Made by a program: the position numbers and the translations under genes
Shown: positions 27,172 to 42,900 of the stretch, one piece after another
Layout of the letters: the number at the start of each line of letters is the position of its first letter
Position numbering within the stretch: position 1 is the first letter of the stretch
Assembly: GCA_022316685.1 (NCBI GenBank)
Contig: JAKJHU010000370.1
Location: 62,001 to 126,000 of the forward strand
Length of the DNA: 64,000 nucleotides
Source: Progne subis subis
Lineage: Eukaryota > Chordata > Aves > Passeriformes > Hirundinidae
Direction: 5' to 3'
The notes under the pieces: model-generated
What the model was told of the DNA's origin: nothing
Databases searched by the model: none
What the model saw: only the letters and a program-made list of their open reading frames with translations

Positions 27172-30100
27172 TGCAATTCACTTAATTTACATGCAATCAG
27201 TAGGTCCTACTGACATTCAAATGACATAATTATTACCGAAAAAAGACTATGATCTGCATTTCCAGGTCAGTAGGAAAGTACACATCACACAGCAAAAAGG
27301 CACGATCATGTGAAAAAGAGTGACAACAGCACCTTTAGGCAAATGATCTTTGAAGGTCCCTTCCAACCATTCTGTGACTCCTAGGTTATGTACAAACTCT
27401 TATGTGAAACCAAACGTACCAAGCTTGTCTACACCTTAAATTATCTAACATATGTATCCAAAAGTTTTCAACTGAAGCCCAAGTTGCCCAAGACTGTAAA
27501 ATGATCCTCACTGAACTGTAATGACCCAAACTAAAACATATCAAAATTATGTTCAGATATTACCGACCTCTCCTGAATGTTAAGTCCATGGAACTGGTTT
27601 TCTCTGAGTTCTGTTACTAATGAAACGACCATCTGTTAAATAAAATAAAAATAAATAAAACAAAATGCATTACATTTACTGCCAATAAGCAGACATTAGT
27701 TGCATGGTCTGTGTGAGTGATGTACTGTAAAGGTGAATAACTTCCTCTATTTTGATTTTTTAAATTTTTAAACTATTGATGTCAAATAAAAGCTCTCCAA
27801 ATCACTGAAAAAACAGTACTGCAAAATGTTATTTTAACACATTATATACTTTATACATTTAAAAATATATATATATATTCATTTTAGCTCTGCTTCCCCA
27901 AGAGTTAAGGCATAACTTTCAGAAGATACAATTTTTACATAAATTGTCTAATTCAAGTCAATATATTATGAAATATTATTCCCACTGTTTTCATATATCT
28001 TAAATATAAAAGTGACTTTAGGCAAGATTTAGGGGCTCATCTCCCATTTTAAATGCCGCAGATACAGTAAAAAAAAAAATCAGAAGTTACATTCTAATAC
28101 ATAAAATAATAAATAAAATTTTAACTTCATGGGGAAAAAATAATGATAGAACAGGGTTTTTCTTTTGTTATAGCATTACAGCAATGGGAATATTGTTTTT
28201 ATGAACATCTATTACAGTGTAATCTAATAAAAATTTCTCATTTGTCCAGAGATCTCCCACTTCATTTTTTTCCCTTAAAAGGTTGTAAAAGTAACTGAGG
28301 TAAGAAAAGATAAACAAAGTTCAGTTCATGTTTCTTGTCACAATGACAGCTCCATGTATGTGCTTATAAACTGGTGATGTATTACTAACAAAATCTCAAT
28401 TACATAAAATACTTACATTTTTAACCAAGTGACAATAATAATCTGCTGATGTGTAGCCCAGAGCCGATATGAACGTACTGGTTTCCGCTTCATTACTTTC
28501 CCACTTGGAAGAGCAAAGGAGATGGCACAGCAAACTCTGAGAAACCAACAGAATAACAATAAAGTACCAGGCTACCACAAGCTGTGTAAAGGGATAGGAC
28601 AGCTACTGAACTCTGTCTGGGTAAGGAATTTTGATTGGCTGTGGCCATTTTACATCATTGATACAGAAGAGCAGACAGTTCCCACCAACCATAAGGACAA
28701 TGTTGAGGCTGCTATAATCAAATGTGGCTTCACAAACACCACACGATTTCAGCAGCTGTCCAATAGCAAATGGAGACCATTCACATCAAACCAGAAATCT
28801 TTGCTAGGTTTCAATTCTCTGGGAGACATTTCAATAATCTATAGTTTCAATCAGTACCATGATCAAGAAGAGAAAGTGTGAAATCAGCATCTACTTTTTC
28901 ATATCACTTTTTCAAGATGCTCTGGGATTCAGGGTCTGGTCTCATACTGTAATTTGCTTAATTTCCTCATTATTTTGAGAAGATGATAAAAATCTTATCT
29001 TGACATTTACTTCTCTACCAATTTCACTATGAAATGCTTTACATCTCACTAAAACTTTTTAAATACATATGATAATCTAAGCAATCCTTTGATGATAGAT
29101 TCTAAGTCAGATTAACAGATTGGGTATGCTGCTTCTGCAGGCATGTGCAGGGGACTCTGAGCATAGTACTCATGCTCTCCTAGTTCTTCAGCATTATACT
29201 ACAGCTCTGCTGTCATTTCGACAGATCGTACACCTCAGCACCTTCACTAGCAAACACATAATGAAAATCAAAACTGCTAAATCTTGACCAGGTTTTTGCA
29301 TCCTGGTATCACAACTGAGCTGAGATAGTTCTATGTTGTATCAAACTATCTGCTCTGCATTTTTTACAGCTTTCATTTCTTCCTGTTCTTGACTGCTACA
29401 TGTTAACATAACAACAGTTATGTTCCCTTTCCAGAGTTCATTTCAGGGCTTTATGTAGCACTGACACTTAAAGTATAAACTTTATATAGCACTAAGTATA
29501 TAAAATTCTTTGTAACAGAATGTCAGGATTAGTATATACTGAAAAAAGCCTTAGTTTAAAAAACATATGATTAAAGGAAAGTTCAGGTGAAACCTGTGAC
29601 TTCCATGGGTTTAGGATATTTCATTCTGTACATTCTTATTAATAAAAAGAGGAACATGGTGAAAGATTTTTGAGACAAAATAAAAAATAGAAATCTCATT
29701 AACTTATTTTCTCCTTTCAGAAATTCAAGCATATATACATGTTTTTGTTGAACACCCCTAAGCAGCTGCTTCAGAAATCCTGGAATTAAAGATATTCAAT
29801 CCATGTTTTCTATGTTTGATTGATGTGAGAGAGAAGAATCAGCAGAAAAACACCAGAGGTCTAAGAAAATTCACTGTTATCAAAACAAGTAACAAGCATT
29901 TGGGATACCTTATTTATCATACTTCAGGATTCTTTTACTACCTTGAAGAGTTATGTTAAATGCCTAAATACCCTTTTCCTTCACTTTTCTTAGATAGGCC
30001 TCAACAGCAGCAACTGCTGTTCTACTGCCATCCGGAGAAATCCCAAAAACCAAAGAGGAGGAAAAATACTGTGGCAAAACAGTTTCGAAGTAGTAACTTA

Positions 30101-33100
30101 CATTCAGTTTTTGCATTCTTAAGAAAAAGACAGAAAAGAGCAGATTTTTAAAATGTACAAGCCTCTAAATATGTCAAAAGTGAAAACTAAATTCTATTAA
30201 ACTGTACAGTCTCCCAACAGGCCTTTATCATTTTATTAATAAAAAATAATAACCCTTATACATTTTTATTGTCTTTTACAACTATTACTAAAGTTAAATT
30301 TTCATTTCAGTACACTATCAAGGATACCTACAAAATAGGACAGTTTGCCAAGTAGAATGAGATATGGGACTAAACTGCAAGTCTAAAACAAAAGAGGCAT
30401 TACAATAAAACCTGGGATGCCACTTTTGCTAGAGGTAAGGAGCAGGCTTGAAAAGTGCAAAGTCTGTTAGATTGCTTAGTGAAAGACTTAAAAAAAGCTT
30501 GACCAGTGACAATAAACATAAAAATCTCTGAAAAGGATTTGACAGGCTGACGTGGCAACAAATGACAACTAAATGAGGGAGTGGCTTAAAACCCCATATA
30601 TTCATGTGTACCACTACAAAATTTATTATCTAGCAACCCTTTCTGTAACCAGAATTTTCCTAAGGGTAAAATTAATTGAACGCTCTCTTTGTGAAGAGTA
30701 GTTTTGAAATTACTTTCCCCCCCTACCCTTGTGTAACAGCCAGTATTAACCAAGCAATAGAAGAAAAGACAAAATGACTACATCATCAGAGTCTACTTAT
30801 GTTCTGCAACACTTTCCAGCGTTGGTTTTTGGTTTGGTATTGTTTTGGGGTTTTGCTTGCTTATTTATTTCCTTGGGGTTTTTTGTTGTTTAATTTTCAA
30901 TTTACTATATCCATGCAAGGAATTTGCAGATTTTTTTTCTTGAAATGTACAAAATCTCCGAACAACCAGAAGGGGGCAAGGGAAACACAGGCAAGGAGAC
31001 TGTTGACTGTAGTCAAGATGAAAGGAGCTATTAGGTGTTTATATAAGACAAATAGGTATTAAAGATGGAAAACATTTAAAATTCAGCTCTCTGTCTTATG
31101 TATTTCATTTTACTGACTTTTGCAGTGGAAAGCCTGAGACATCCCTACACACAACAAAGATATTTGTTAACAGTAATTTAAAACATTTGTCTTTTTCAGT
31201 TTAAAAGCTTTCTAATTTTTCTAGAACACATACAGAAAGTTCTCCTCTCTAGAAAAATGTAGTTATTTACTACTTATATAATTCTGGTTGTAAGTGATGA
31301 TTCTTTTACTATTCTATATTACCAGAGAGCTGTCTAGAAGAAAAATTAATACTGATGCTTCACTCATACTTGACAAATGAGTTGTTAGGATAAGGAATAT
31401 TTAATGTCTTCATCAATGGGATGGGATTGAGTGGGATAGTCAGATCAAGTGCACCCCCAGCAAGTTTGAAGATGACACCAAGGTCCCTGTGGGAAGGGAT
31501 GCCATCCAGAGGTAGGAGGGGCAGGCCTCTGTGAACCTCACAAAGTTCAACAAGGCTAAGTGAAAAGACCAGCAGCTTGGCTGGGGCAATCTCCAATATT
31601 ATCAGGGATGAATGGATTGCGAGCAGCCCTGCAGAAAAAGGCTTTGGAATATTTGAAATTAACTCTTTCAGAAACTACTATAGAAAAATTGAAAAGATTT
31701 GATATTTTCTCACATATATAGGAAGAATACAAATATTTAAACCTCGTGACAGGTTCCAATATTACATTATGAATCCCCCCAGAAGCACTTTGGAAAATCA
31801 AAAAACATGACATATTAGAGAGCAACAGTATTGATCAGTTATTCGATACTGATTACTTCTAAGGAAGCATTTCACAATCAATACCTACAAGGTATTCAAG
31901 TACACGCTGAGAAAATTGCCAGTACTAAATACATCCTGTATTTATGGTTATCAGTCATGGATCCTACACTACTCCAGCAAAATTAACAAATACATAACAT
32001 CCTACATAACCGTCAATTATTCTTGGCAGTGACTCAATTACCATTCACTGTATAATCCAGTAATACCACATTCTACAAGCCAGGAAAGTGATCTGCAGCA
32101 CAAATGCTGCATTCAATAGGAAAAATAACAGGGCATCTTTTATTTTTACACTTTCAGAATCAAGATGGCTGATTTTGGAAAACTAAGAGTTGTCAGGCAT
32201 ACTGTAATATCAGAAGTGATGTTTTTCTTGATTTCTCTCACCACTGAGTAAGAAGGAAACTACCTTGGTTGTCATTGCAAGAGAGGAAATCTGTCCCCAT
32301 AACCTAAGATTAAAGGCATCCTGTTCAAAATCCCTTTCAACCTGAAACTGAATTAATGAATTTTTATAAAGCTCTCACAATGACCAAATTCTATGAACAA
32401 CCTCACTAATGATTTTATTTTACTTTGCAATTTATACTGAGTAATACTGCAAATAATTCAAAATCCACTGCTGCAGAGAGGTTTCTAGTATCTTTAACAG
32501 GCAGGTAATCCCTCTGATCACTACCACAAAGACATAAACTCATAAACTCTCTTTATCAGTGTAAGGATCCTGCTTCATATCTACAAGATCCTACAGCATA
32601 CTTCCACGACCTCCCTACTCCCATGGCAAAATTCAGTATGGAATATGGGATAGGATACGATTTGCTGAGGCAAAGCAAGGAAGAAAACAAATCATCTCCA
32701 GTCCTTAGCCCTCACAGTGGTTCTTAGTCCTGTGGATGGTTCAGAGCTGGGATATGAAGACAAAGGATACAAAAGAAAAAGAGAAGAGAAGGAAAGAAAA
32801 GAGAAAGAAAGCCAATGAAAAAATAGAAATAGAGAAAAAAAGAAAGCGGGGATCTGATTTATTCCCTGGTGCATGTCTCTTAGGTAAACTAGACTTATCA
32901 CACAGTCTTGTTCACTCATGTACAGCCAGCCCTTCTCCAGGAACTGAGATGGGGGTTAGGGACTAAGTATGAGTCTCAAGGCAGAGCAGGAACTTGTCTC
33001 AGAACAGCACCACCCCAGCTCCACAGGACTCTCTCCTCCAATGACACCTTTCCTGTCGCAATACTCAGAATGTTCTAGACAAAACATGCTTACATCTTAT

Positions 33101-36100
33101 CCTCTACAACACCCCCTCAGTCAGTTTGCAGATGAAACGAAGTTGGCTGGAAGATCTGATCTGCTGAAGGGTAGGAAGGCTCTGCAGAAAGATCTGGACA
33201 GGCTGGATCAATGGGCTGAGGCCAGTGGTATGAAGTTTGATATGGTGAAGTGCTGGGTCCATCCCAACACTGGGTCCACTCACAACCACCCCAGAGAGCA
33301 CTACAGGCTGGGCAAGAGAGGCCAGAAAGCTGCCCAGCCAGAAAGGACCTGTGGGTGGCTGGTCAAGAGTGGCTGAGCATGAACCAGCTGTGCCCAGGTG
33401 GCCAGGAAGGCCAGTGGCATCTTGGCCTCTATCATCAATAGTGTGGCCAGCAGGATCAGGCCAGTGATCATCCTCCTGTACTCAGCACTGGTGAGGACAC
33501 ACCTTGAATCCTGAGTACAGTTCTGGGCCACTGCAAAAAGGACTTAGAGGTTCTCTGACTTCTCTGGAGCGAGTCCAGAGAAGGAGAGTGAAGCTGGTGA
33601 AAGTTCCTGTGAGGGGCAGCTGTGGGACCTCGGGATTTTAGCCTGGAGAAAAGGAGGTGAGACTGTATTGTTCTCTACAACTGCCTGAAAGGAGGGTGTA
33701 GCCAGGCAGGGGTTAGTCTCTTCTGTTACTGTCTCAGTAACAACTAACAGGACAAGAAGACATGGTCTCAAGTTGTACCAGGGAGGTTTAGATGGGATAC
33801 TAGGAAAAATTTCTTCATTGACAGAGTTGTCAGGCATTGAAATATGCTACCCTATTGGTGGTGACATCACCACTCCTGGAAGTGTTCAAGAAGGTGTGTG
33901 GATGTGGCACTAGGGGATATGGTTAGCTGGCAATATGGCAGTGCAGTGTTAACATTGGACTTGATGATCTTACAGGTCTTTTCCAACCTCTCTAATTCTA
34001 AAGAGGACTAAGCAACTAGAACACTTTTAAGCTAACTCTTCTGATACTCCTCTTTAAGTAATGAAGACTGATTTCCATGTGCTATAAAGGATTTGTTGAG
34101 TTACTCAATAACATTCTTTGTAACAAACACATTGTGAGGCACATGACCCTATAAAAGTCTGGAAATTATTTTCCTGGAGCAGAACATATCCCTCCACTCA
34201 TTTAAGTAACATAGCCCCAAGTAGACACCAACTCATGTCCACAAATCCAGCAAGGCAGGAGGTGCTTTGGGCTCTGATACTGTATTTACCAAGCAGGGAT
34301 CCAAAAGCTCTGAACCCTTTTACCCCTTTTCTTTCTGCAATAGACAATATTTTCCTGCACATGTCAATGGGGAAAAATATAGAAGCTTGAATTAAAGGCA
34401 CAGTTACTTCTGAAATTAGACATCAACACATAAATAGAACTTTATTTTTATTACAAGATGGCAAGTTTTATGCTAGTAACTGTATTTCTGTAGCAACTGC
34501 CCTGTAATTTATGACAGTTTCAAAGACATTCCAGGGGAGCCAGATAAACCAATTTATTTCTGGAAACTTCCCAACACACTATTTCCAAAATATTTATGGT
34601 TCTGAATGTCCTCAAAAGCAGATGTGAAAATAAATAGCTCCAATGTATTTTGAATAGTGGAGATGGATGGTTTCACTGGAATAAGCCATTCAAACCTAAC
34701 ACTAATTAAGACTTCCCAGCAATAATACTGAACACTTTTCTGCCATCTTGGATGAGTCTATCAAAGCAACAGTAGAGCAGGATGAAACTGAATAATCTAT
34801 CATTTATTCTAACAAAATAATTCTCTTAAGTATATTCTGCTTGAAAACACTAAGTGGAGTTATTTTTTTGAGAAGAGGCCATTAATGACATGCTGGAAAT
34901 GATGATCTGTGTGGATCTGTCAGGGTAAGTACAGCATGGATACCCAAAGAGAAATTTCTGAAATCTGGCCAAGTAACAGGTTTATTTCTGACCTTTCTGT
35001 CTGCTTCAACTGGAACCAGATTTCCTCAGCTTTGCTATAAGGAAGCAGGTATAATATGAAAAACTACATCTTATTCAGAGAAAGCTTTAGAAGTAAGTGC
35101 TATTTGTTATTTGCATTTAATCAGACTTTGGAATGAGAAGTATGTCAATGACTTCAAGAGTCTGTGCCTCAGTGTTGCTCTTAGGTGTTTCCTCTACAGC
35201 CAGCTGGCCCAAGGCTTTCAACACAAGTCTAGAAGATAAGAAGTCAAATTCTATTTCCAATCTGTTTTAAAAAGTACTTCAAAACTGTATAATTGATTAC
35301 AACATTACAGAAAAATCAGACAATATGATTTCCAGTCACAGCTTTAAAAATACTAAATAATAGGGGGTTTCTTTAAATGTAGGATCCTAACAGCCCACGT
35401 TACTTCCTAAATCATTTAGAGTCCACAGTAAGCAAGATATACACATTGCTCTGATTTGGTTTGTAAATATAAATTATTTGTTTGCTAGCTTTCAGCAGCT
35501 CAGACAAAAAAAAAAAAATCCTGTAAGCATTTTTTAGTAATGTTTTCTTAAAAGTCCTGCCTAAAGGCCTATGAGTTTTATTGTGTCTCATATCCTCTAA
35601 ATTAAATGATTGACAATAAAACATGGAGTTGATACTTTCAAAACCTTCTTACTATGAAATAAGCAGCCAGCTCTGAAGAATCATGGCTAAGTCTATAAAT
35701 GACAAAGCAGTATGTTCATTTAGAGACCATTTCACTGTTTATGAAATGAATTCCGGGACTGGGATGCTGGGATGACATAACACAATTCATATTATTTCTA
35801 CACACTTATCCATTCATAATAAAGTCTATGGCTTGTAGTTGTGCTTCTAAGACCTCTTGCTCTCTTGCTCCAGGGGAAGACAAAAGAATAGTTTTCTGCA
35901 AATCAAAATCAAATTGTAAAAGAATATAAAGTATCAGACATCATACAGATTTAAATATCATCTAGTTTTACTCAAAATTATTCTGTTTTGTCAAATTTTA
36001 TAAAATTCTCTGTGTATCAATTAGGGGAAATTCCATGGCATATATTTGTGAACAATTATTATCAGCATGTGAGAGCATATGATGCTAAAAAAATAGTAAA

Positions 36101-36919
36101 AACATCAAAAAAAATTTTTAAATATATCATTGATAACCTAACCAAAAAGTCCAGATTCTCCTTTAAAATTAAAATTGGTTAAAACACATTGCAGACAGAC
36201 AAAATGTTAAATTACACACATACATTTCAATTATTAGCTAGTCAACACAACCTCTCACTTTACCAAACTGAGTATATTCCAGTAACAACTCAGGTTTTGC
36301 AATAAAGAAACCACTTCAGTTTCAATTAACATTAAGAAAGCTTGGAATATTCTTCAGTAATTTAGTTAATTAGGGACAAAGTGCCTAAGTACAAGGCTAG
36401 GAGAGGTTTGCTTCCTACATTTCTTTCTGACATTTACTGTCAGGGAGTTTTCTTGTTTCAGCACAGTTTATGGACACATGCACCTACAGGATGGTTTTCA
36501 TTAGCTAAATTCTGTGCCAGCACACTAAATAAAACTGCTGGCTACAAGTCCATGTCTAGGATTTATTGGAGCTTCTCATTTCAGTCCTTCTTCACTTGGA
36601 ACGAAAGTCTGATATCTGTCTACATCTGAATCTCCACTGATAACCATGACAGACTAGTTGATCATAAACAAATTATTCTGCTAAACACTCCTACAAAGAC
36701 AAAAATCTTGTCATTCAAACATGTGATAAAGTTACAGAAAATCTACAGATTAATGACTAGACTGAATTACTATTACTTTTGAGCTAAAAAAAAAAAAACA
36801 ACCAAACCCAAAACAAAAAAAAAAAAAAACAAAAAAACACCAAAAACCCCCCCCCAAAAAAAAACCCAAAACCAAACCAAACCAAACCAAACCAAAAAAA
36901 ACAAACAAAAAAAAAAAAC

Positions 36920-36951
<32 letters not shown>

Positions 36952-39900
36952 AAACCCAAAAAAAAAACAACAAAAAAAAAACACAAAACAAAACAAAAAA
37001 AACAACAAAAAAAAAAAACCACAACCAAAAAAAACCCCACCAAACACCAAAAAAAACCACCCCAGGAATAATACTATTCTTTCAGAATATTCATACACAG
37101 ACTTCATTGCTTTTCACATATTCCCAGATATGAAAACATAGATTCTGTGAAGTTCTCCACACTCTATCTGATGATGACCCTTAACCCTGTCCTGTCCCAA
37201 GAATTAAGTAGGCTCGTTTTCAGTCAGTGTTTTCAGTAAACTGCTTTAGGTGCTCTTATATTAGGTCAATTTCCTTAACTTTGTTTCAACAACCATAACT
37301 ACAGTTTTCTCTTTAAAAAGATTTAAAAAGTATGGTAAAAATACACTAAAGTATCATGAAAACCTACTAGAAAAATTTAACTGTAAAAATTCAAAAACAC
37401 ACTGAGACAAATATGCTTTTTCTTTAGAAATTAAAGCATGCTGTGAACTGTCTTATTCTTGCTAATACATGTAGCTTAGCAAAAAGACTAGGCTCTAATT
37501 TTTTTTTTTTTTTTTTTAATATTCTACCTCTGTTTACTAATATGGATGAAAAATGTTACATGATCCTAATTTCCAAATGAAATGTGGAAAATTATGGGAA
37601 GGGGAAGGGAAGGCTTCATTGTTTTTCCCTCACCAATTCAACCTCAGTTACCTTCTGTGACACTAGTACAGTAAAAATATGTTGTACTACTGTGGCTAAG
37701 ACCATGAAACTTTTTAATGGATGAGTTCCAAAGCCTAAGCTCCCTCTGGAAGTCACTAACAAAACCCTCAGAAATCATATGAAAGAAGCTGAAGAACTAT
37801 TGGGCTGGCAAGCTTTGAGTCTATTCTTAGCCTCAGGCAGGAAAAGCAGTTTCAAATCTCCTTCCCTTTTCACTCACCTTTCTCTTTAAGAAATGCCCAC
37901 CTAGAAAGCACTATTATTCTTTGTATTAAAAGAGTGGAGACTTTTGATGCTGAAATAAAACATACATTTACACTAACCTACAAAAGGAAATTCAACAGCT
38001 CTACCCGAGTCAACCATAAATATTTTTTTCTTTTTTTTTTTTAGAGCTCTCTGGTTTAACTAGCCAGTGATTTAGAAATAATTTCCTTCTTCCCTCCATA
38101 ATTTTCAAAAGCCAGAAAGCAAGCTTTTCACTGAATAATTCCTGGAATCCACACAAAAATTATGCAGAAAAGAAGGATGAATATGTTTAGAAAGAGTGGA
38201 TGGATTGTAAGATTCTTTCAACTTTTCATTAAATCTGAGTTACATAATTTCCAGGAAAACTATAATCTCATATTTAAGTTTTTTCAATGAATGTATGTAG
38301 CCATTGTACACTTCCAATAGGTACACATTGCAAATACTGCACCTAATTAACGACAATATTCAGCAAACGTTATTTTAATCACTTTGGGGTTGTACTTTCT
38401 AAGTATCATGCCATTTAAAGTTTATGTGGAGAAAACTGTCCACTGAACTTCTTAGCAAAAAAAAAAGCACAAAATACTCCCATAATGGTGATACAAGAAC
38501 TGCTGGTCACAAGTTATATTAGACTGCGCAAGAATATCTAATGCCAGTAAAATTTCATCAAATAGAAATCTGAATCTCTTTTTGTGTCTCAGTAACAAAT
38601 TATTATTCTTTACTAGAGCTACCTGGAATGACTAAAGTGTTCTGAGAAATGTCAACTGGCTAGCAATTTGTGACACTTGCTGTTAAAGCTCCAGCAGCCT
38701 TGCAGGAAAGCAGAAATCTTGGTTTCTCATTTTGTTCTTTGACATACTTAGACTTGTTTATTTTGGCCCAGAAGCTGAGAAACCTTTTACAATCATGTTA
38801 GCTTGGCATTGCTAAAGAATTATATTTGAAGAAGAGAGGTCTGTTTTTTCCAGCCTATTCATCATACCATTCCATTTTCAACCAGGAGACTATGGTAATG
38901 TTTGCTAATTTGAAAACATTGAAGATTCTCTTACATCCTACCAATGTAAGTATCTAAAGCTGATCAAAGAAGGTCCAAATCAGCTTAAAATGCTGATTCT
39001 CAAGAGCTAGTGAGAAGACTAACTGTTTAGATGTATAATCTTCAAAATGTTCAAAATGACCAAGAACTCCCTCCGGCTGACTTTGCAAAAATGAAAGAAC
39101 AACAGAAAAAAAGAAAATACTGACAGTGAACTCAGTAAAACTTTAAGACAATAAGCATTAGAAATAGTTTATGAGCTGTATGTGAAAAGCCATCTTCATT
39201 CTAAAATGTTTTCTATGTTAAAAAGATCCAGCCCCAGTCTCCTCTTGTACAAATAAGTTTAATATCTTTTATTACCCTCCTGTCCTTTATGAATTAGTAT
39301 TTTAGAACATATCCTGCTAGAAATCTTGAATATATATTATCACTGTATCAATTACTCATCCTTGACTGATCAGTCAATTCACATTTTCATTGAAATATTT
39401 TCCCTCACCCATACCTAAACATACCTAAGAACATTGGGGTCTTTAACAGACTTGTACATTAGCACATTTAAGAGGCAGATATATCAAATTTCTAGCAAAC
39501 GCTGCTATGAGATGTGGATTTCCTAAGTTATACACACCTTAGGAAGTGCAATCACTTCAACAGGATAAAGTCCATGGTATCTGGGACACAAACTAATCAC
39601 ACAAAGAACAAAGAAAAGAGCCTGAATTGTTCTTTACTCCCTGAGGACACATTCTAAAGCAAGCGGACTTGATTCTTAAAACTAAATTTTAACTAGTAAT
39701 TTAAAATTTGAAAAGTTTCTTACCACATTAAGAATTCATTAAGTGATTAGGCTTAAATTAATTATGTCAGATCTTAAACACATGCCTATGCTTCATGTAA
39801 GTCTTTTTCACTTTGAACTATCTGTTACTCACTGACACTCAAGACATTTTTTTTCAAGCCCATTTACATACTTGACTCCACATATGGTTAATTGCAATCT

Positions 39901-42900
39901 AAAAACTCATCCATCAAAACATGTCCTTTAATGCAAATGCACTTATAAAATAAAATTAAATTATCTGTCCTCAACTGAGGCTGATTTACATACTCTAAAA
40001 AAGGCCTGTAAGTGTGTAGGGTTTCTAGCATTAATTTTCTTCTTGTGGGAGGGAGAGATTAGGAGAAAAAAAACAAAGCAGGCTTAAGCTTAAAAATGAA
40101 CAAAAATAGTTTTATTAACATATACTAAAAGAATGATAAAAAAAAAGTTGAGAAAAAGAAAAACTTTAATTAAAACAGAATGATACTTTAAAACACGCTT
40201 CTTTCCTCTTACAAACTATTAACTTATTGAACTACATAGAAAGAACACAATTTAGGATTTTCAGTCAGTTTCACTACTTAGACATAACTACTCATTACTT
40301 TTAGGAGTGTCTCTAAGATCTTTTTATGAAGACGTTTGTAAGCACCGTCCAACAAGAATACCACTGAACCTGAATAGCAAGTTAATTTTAATGTGCACAG
40401 ATGGTCTGAAAACTGGATACTTTAAATACTTCTTTTCTAAGTTTACAAAAACATTTTGCCTTATAGGATAGACAGTGATACAGAGAAAGCAGATCTACCA
40501 CTGAAATACTCACTTTAATCTAACTACCTAAAAATATAGTCTGACACGCCACCCATTCACCTACATCTTTATAATGAGCTAAGTTGTTGCTTTAGATCTT
40601 TGAAGCATAAAACCTGTGTGAATTCTAGATAAGACATGTATCTAGAGAGCACTAATATATCAGAATTCCATCTGTCACTTTGTTATTACACTGAATATTT
40701 CTGATGTGATTATATGATTATATACTCTGATTATAACTTCTCCCTTCCTCTATAAGAATATTTAATATTTAATAGCAACAGCAACTTCGAAAACAACTAA
40801 GTAAGTCTGAAACACCAAAATAAGTAGCAGCTCTCTAAGCATAAATTTTATTTTGAATTTTGAACACTGCATTACGTGGTAAAGGAATTCAAAACATACA
40901 CTACACACACTCTCTTGATTTTGTCTGGTGTTTTGTCACACAAAATTAAGCAGTACAACAGTATTGTGCACAACACCTACCTGTTATTGCACTCTTCTCT
41001 AACAAATGGTACAGGCTGCCTGTACCATTTCAACAATTTTGCCTGGAGTTGGCTGCAGATGCTCCTGTGGAAAGCACAGATTGTCTACTGACTGTAACTA
41101 TGAACTAACCAGTATGCCATCAGCTAGCAAAAAAGGGAAACAACAAGGCTGAATGAAAACAAACAAGGACTGCGTAAAAGCTCATTCATCTCCAAGCACT
41201 CGAGATCACTTTGAGGAAATACCTTTAGACCCACTTACATGTATGCTGTTGATGGAAGGCAAGGGTAAATTCCACATACAGTGATTGAGGAAAGCTGCTA
41301 CAAAGAGTCTTGAAAGACCAGTGAAAAACACAGAAAAGATTAATAGGAAAAGTATAAACAAGATATATACTTAAATCACTGTCAGAGGTCTTTCATCTGA
41401 AGGAACACACTATGATCTTTGCAGTGATTAAAGTTCCTGATGATTATTTGCACAGATTAGAGGAGGAATGACAACACTTTTCCAAACATACTAAAAAGCC
41501 GTAAGATCCATAAAACCACAAGAGTGAGTCTCAGAAAGTGATTAAGTAATTTTGAACTACTTTGGCCTCCAGGAGATTTAACATTTTCCATTCGTCTCTT
41601 GGATGCATGCCTCCGGGAACACAGACGTCCCTCTCCCTACAACTGCTAGGGAAAACCAGATCCCCTGCTCCATGCCTTCCCATCCCTCTTACACTGACAT
41701 TCCCTTCTGATTATTTTGTTTTATCATGGTAAAATATTGCAGGGATACTATCACAAAGGTAAGAAATAGTCAAAAATAACTATTTATTTATCTTAGTCCA
41801 AATACTACTATGTTTTTTTCCTTTTAGAGAGGGGAAATGACAACAAAAAAGTTTGAAAATGCTGTATCTGTATTAGAACCCTGCTAAAACTTATGCTCTA
41901 TAACAGAGATTCCTTCTCCTTTAACTTTCTCAGTAATAAATAGCAGGTGAAGTATGTTCATAATTTTAACTCAGATATCTCTGTTCAGCTCTTAATCTCC
42001 TTCTTTCAAAGTCGTCTAGATCAGAAAGAAAAAATGTGTTTCTCAGTATATCCTCTAGCAACTTATAAGCCTCTTAATAGACACATTACCCATGTATGTC
42101 ATTAAAGTAGTATTCTTATCACATAGAGACATCCTTTATTACAAATCCAACATTAGTTTAATGCTTCTTCCATCAGATGGTCTTGGGGCCCATTTCCCCA
42201 GTGGAATAACAATTCACAAGTGATTTAGGCTCTTCTTAACATAAAAAAAGCAAACTAAAGAACAGATATTGAGGTTTACTCTAATATGTGCATTATTTTT
42301 TTCATGTTACCTTTAATTCCTGTCTCCTAGAAAAATGTGAACTTGAAGACTTTCTTCTATAAAGAATTAATTATTATAAGAATACCTTTTAGGAAAAGAA
42401 GAGAAAAGCTCTTTACATTATGTTTGGATTACTTTTAACATATGTCCTTTCCTAACTATTTCTAATGTTTTCCTAACCGTCTGACAAATCGTGCACACAA
42501 ATAAAAATAGTAGGCCATGAGTTTGAAAGATGGAAAGTATATTGGCCCAAAAATCAAATCAGTGTTCTTTACCTAAGAAAATATTGCCATTCCAATTCTG
42601 TATACAACTTAGACAGAATCACAGAATGGTTTGGGTTGGAAGGGGACCTTGAAGAAGATCCCACCACAAGCAGGGACACTTTCAAGGCATTTGGTCCTTG
42701 CCTGAGCTACGCTGCAGCCATGCCTGTGGCTGGCCATACACCATGCTGCCCTGGAGCCTGATCCCAGGCCATGACTTCACAGCTAAACCTTGGGCCTGGT
42801 GTGGTACTCACTGGACTCACGGTTGACCCTGGTGATTGCCACTGGACTTGCTCTGCTCTTCTTGTGCCACTGTGCCATTTCTGTGTCAAGGCACAGCTGC

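Larger units (their letters stand above)
24291..27567 (-). other. FANCC intron 5
   Basis: 3.3 kb. It holds an antisense ERVL-type LTR about 500 bp upstream of exon 6, a T28 run and a 40-bp CR1 end. The stretch from 25500 to 27100 is AT-rich and otherwise featureless. Confidence 0.8.

Noticed and set aside
28522..28881. 119-codon plus-strand frame
   Set aside because: Overlaps FANCC exon 4 on the opposite strand and has no recognisable similarity.
36750..37107. Three overlapping minus-strand frames rich in Phe, Val and Gly
   Set aside because: Direct translation of an A/C low-complexity tract; not a membrane protein.
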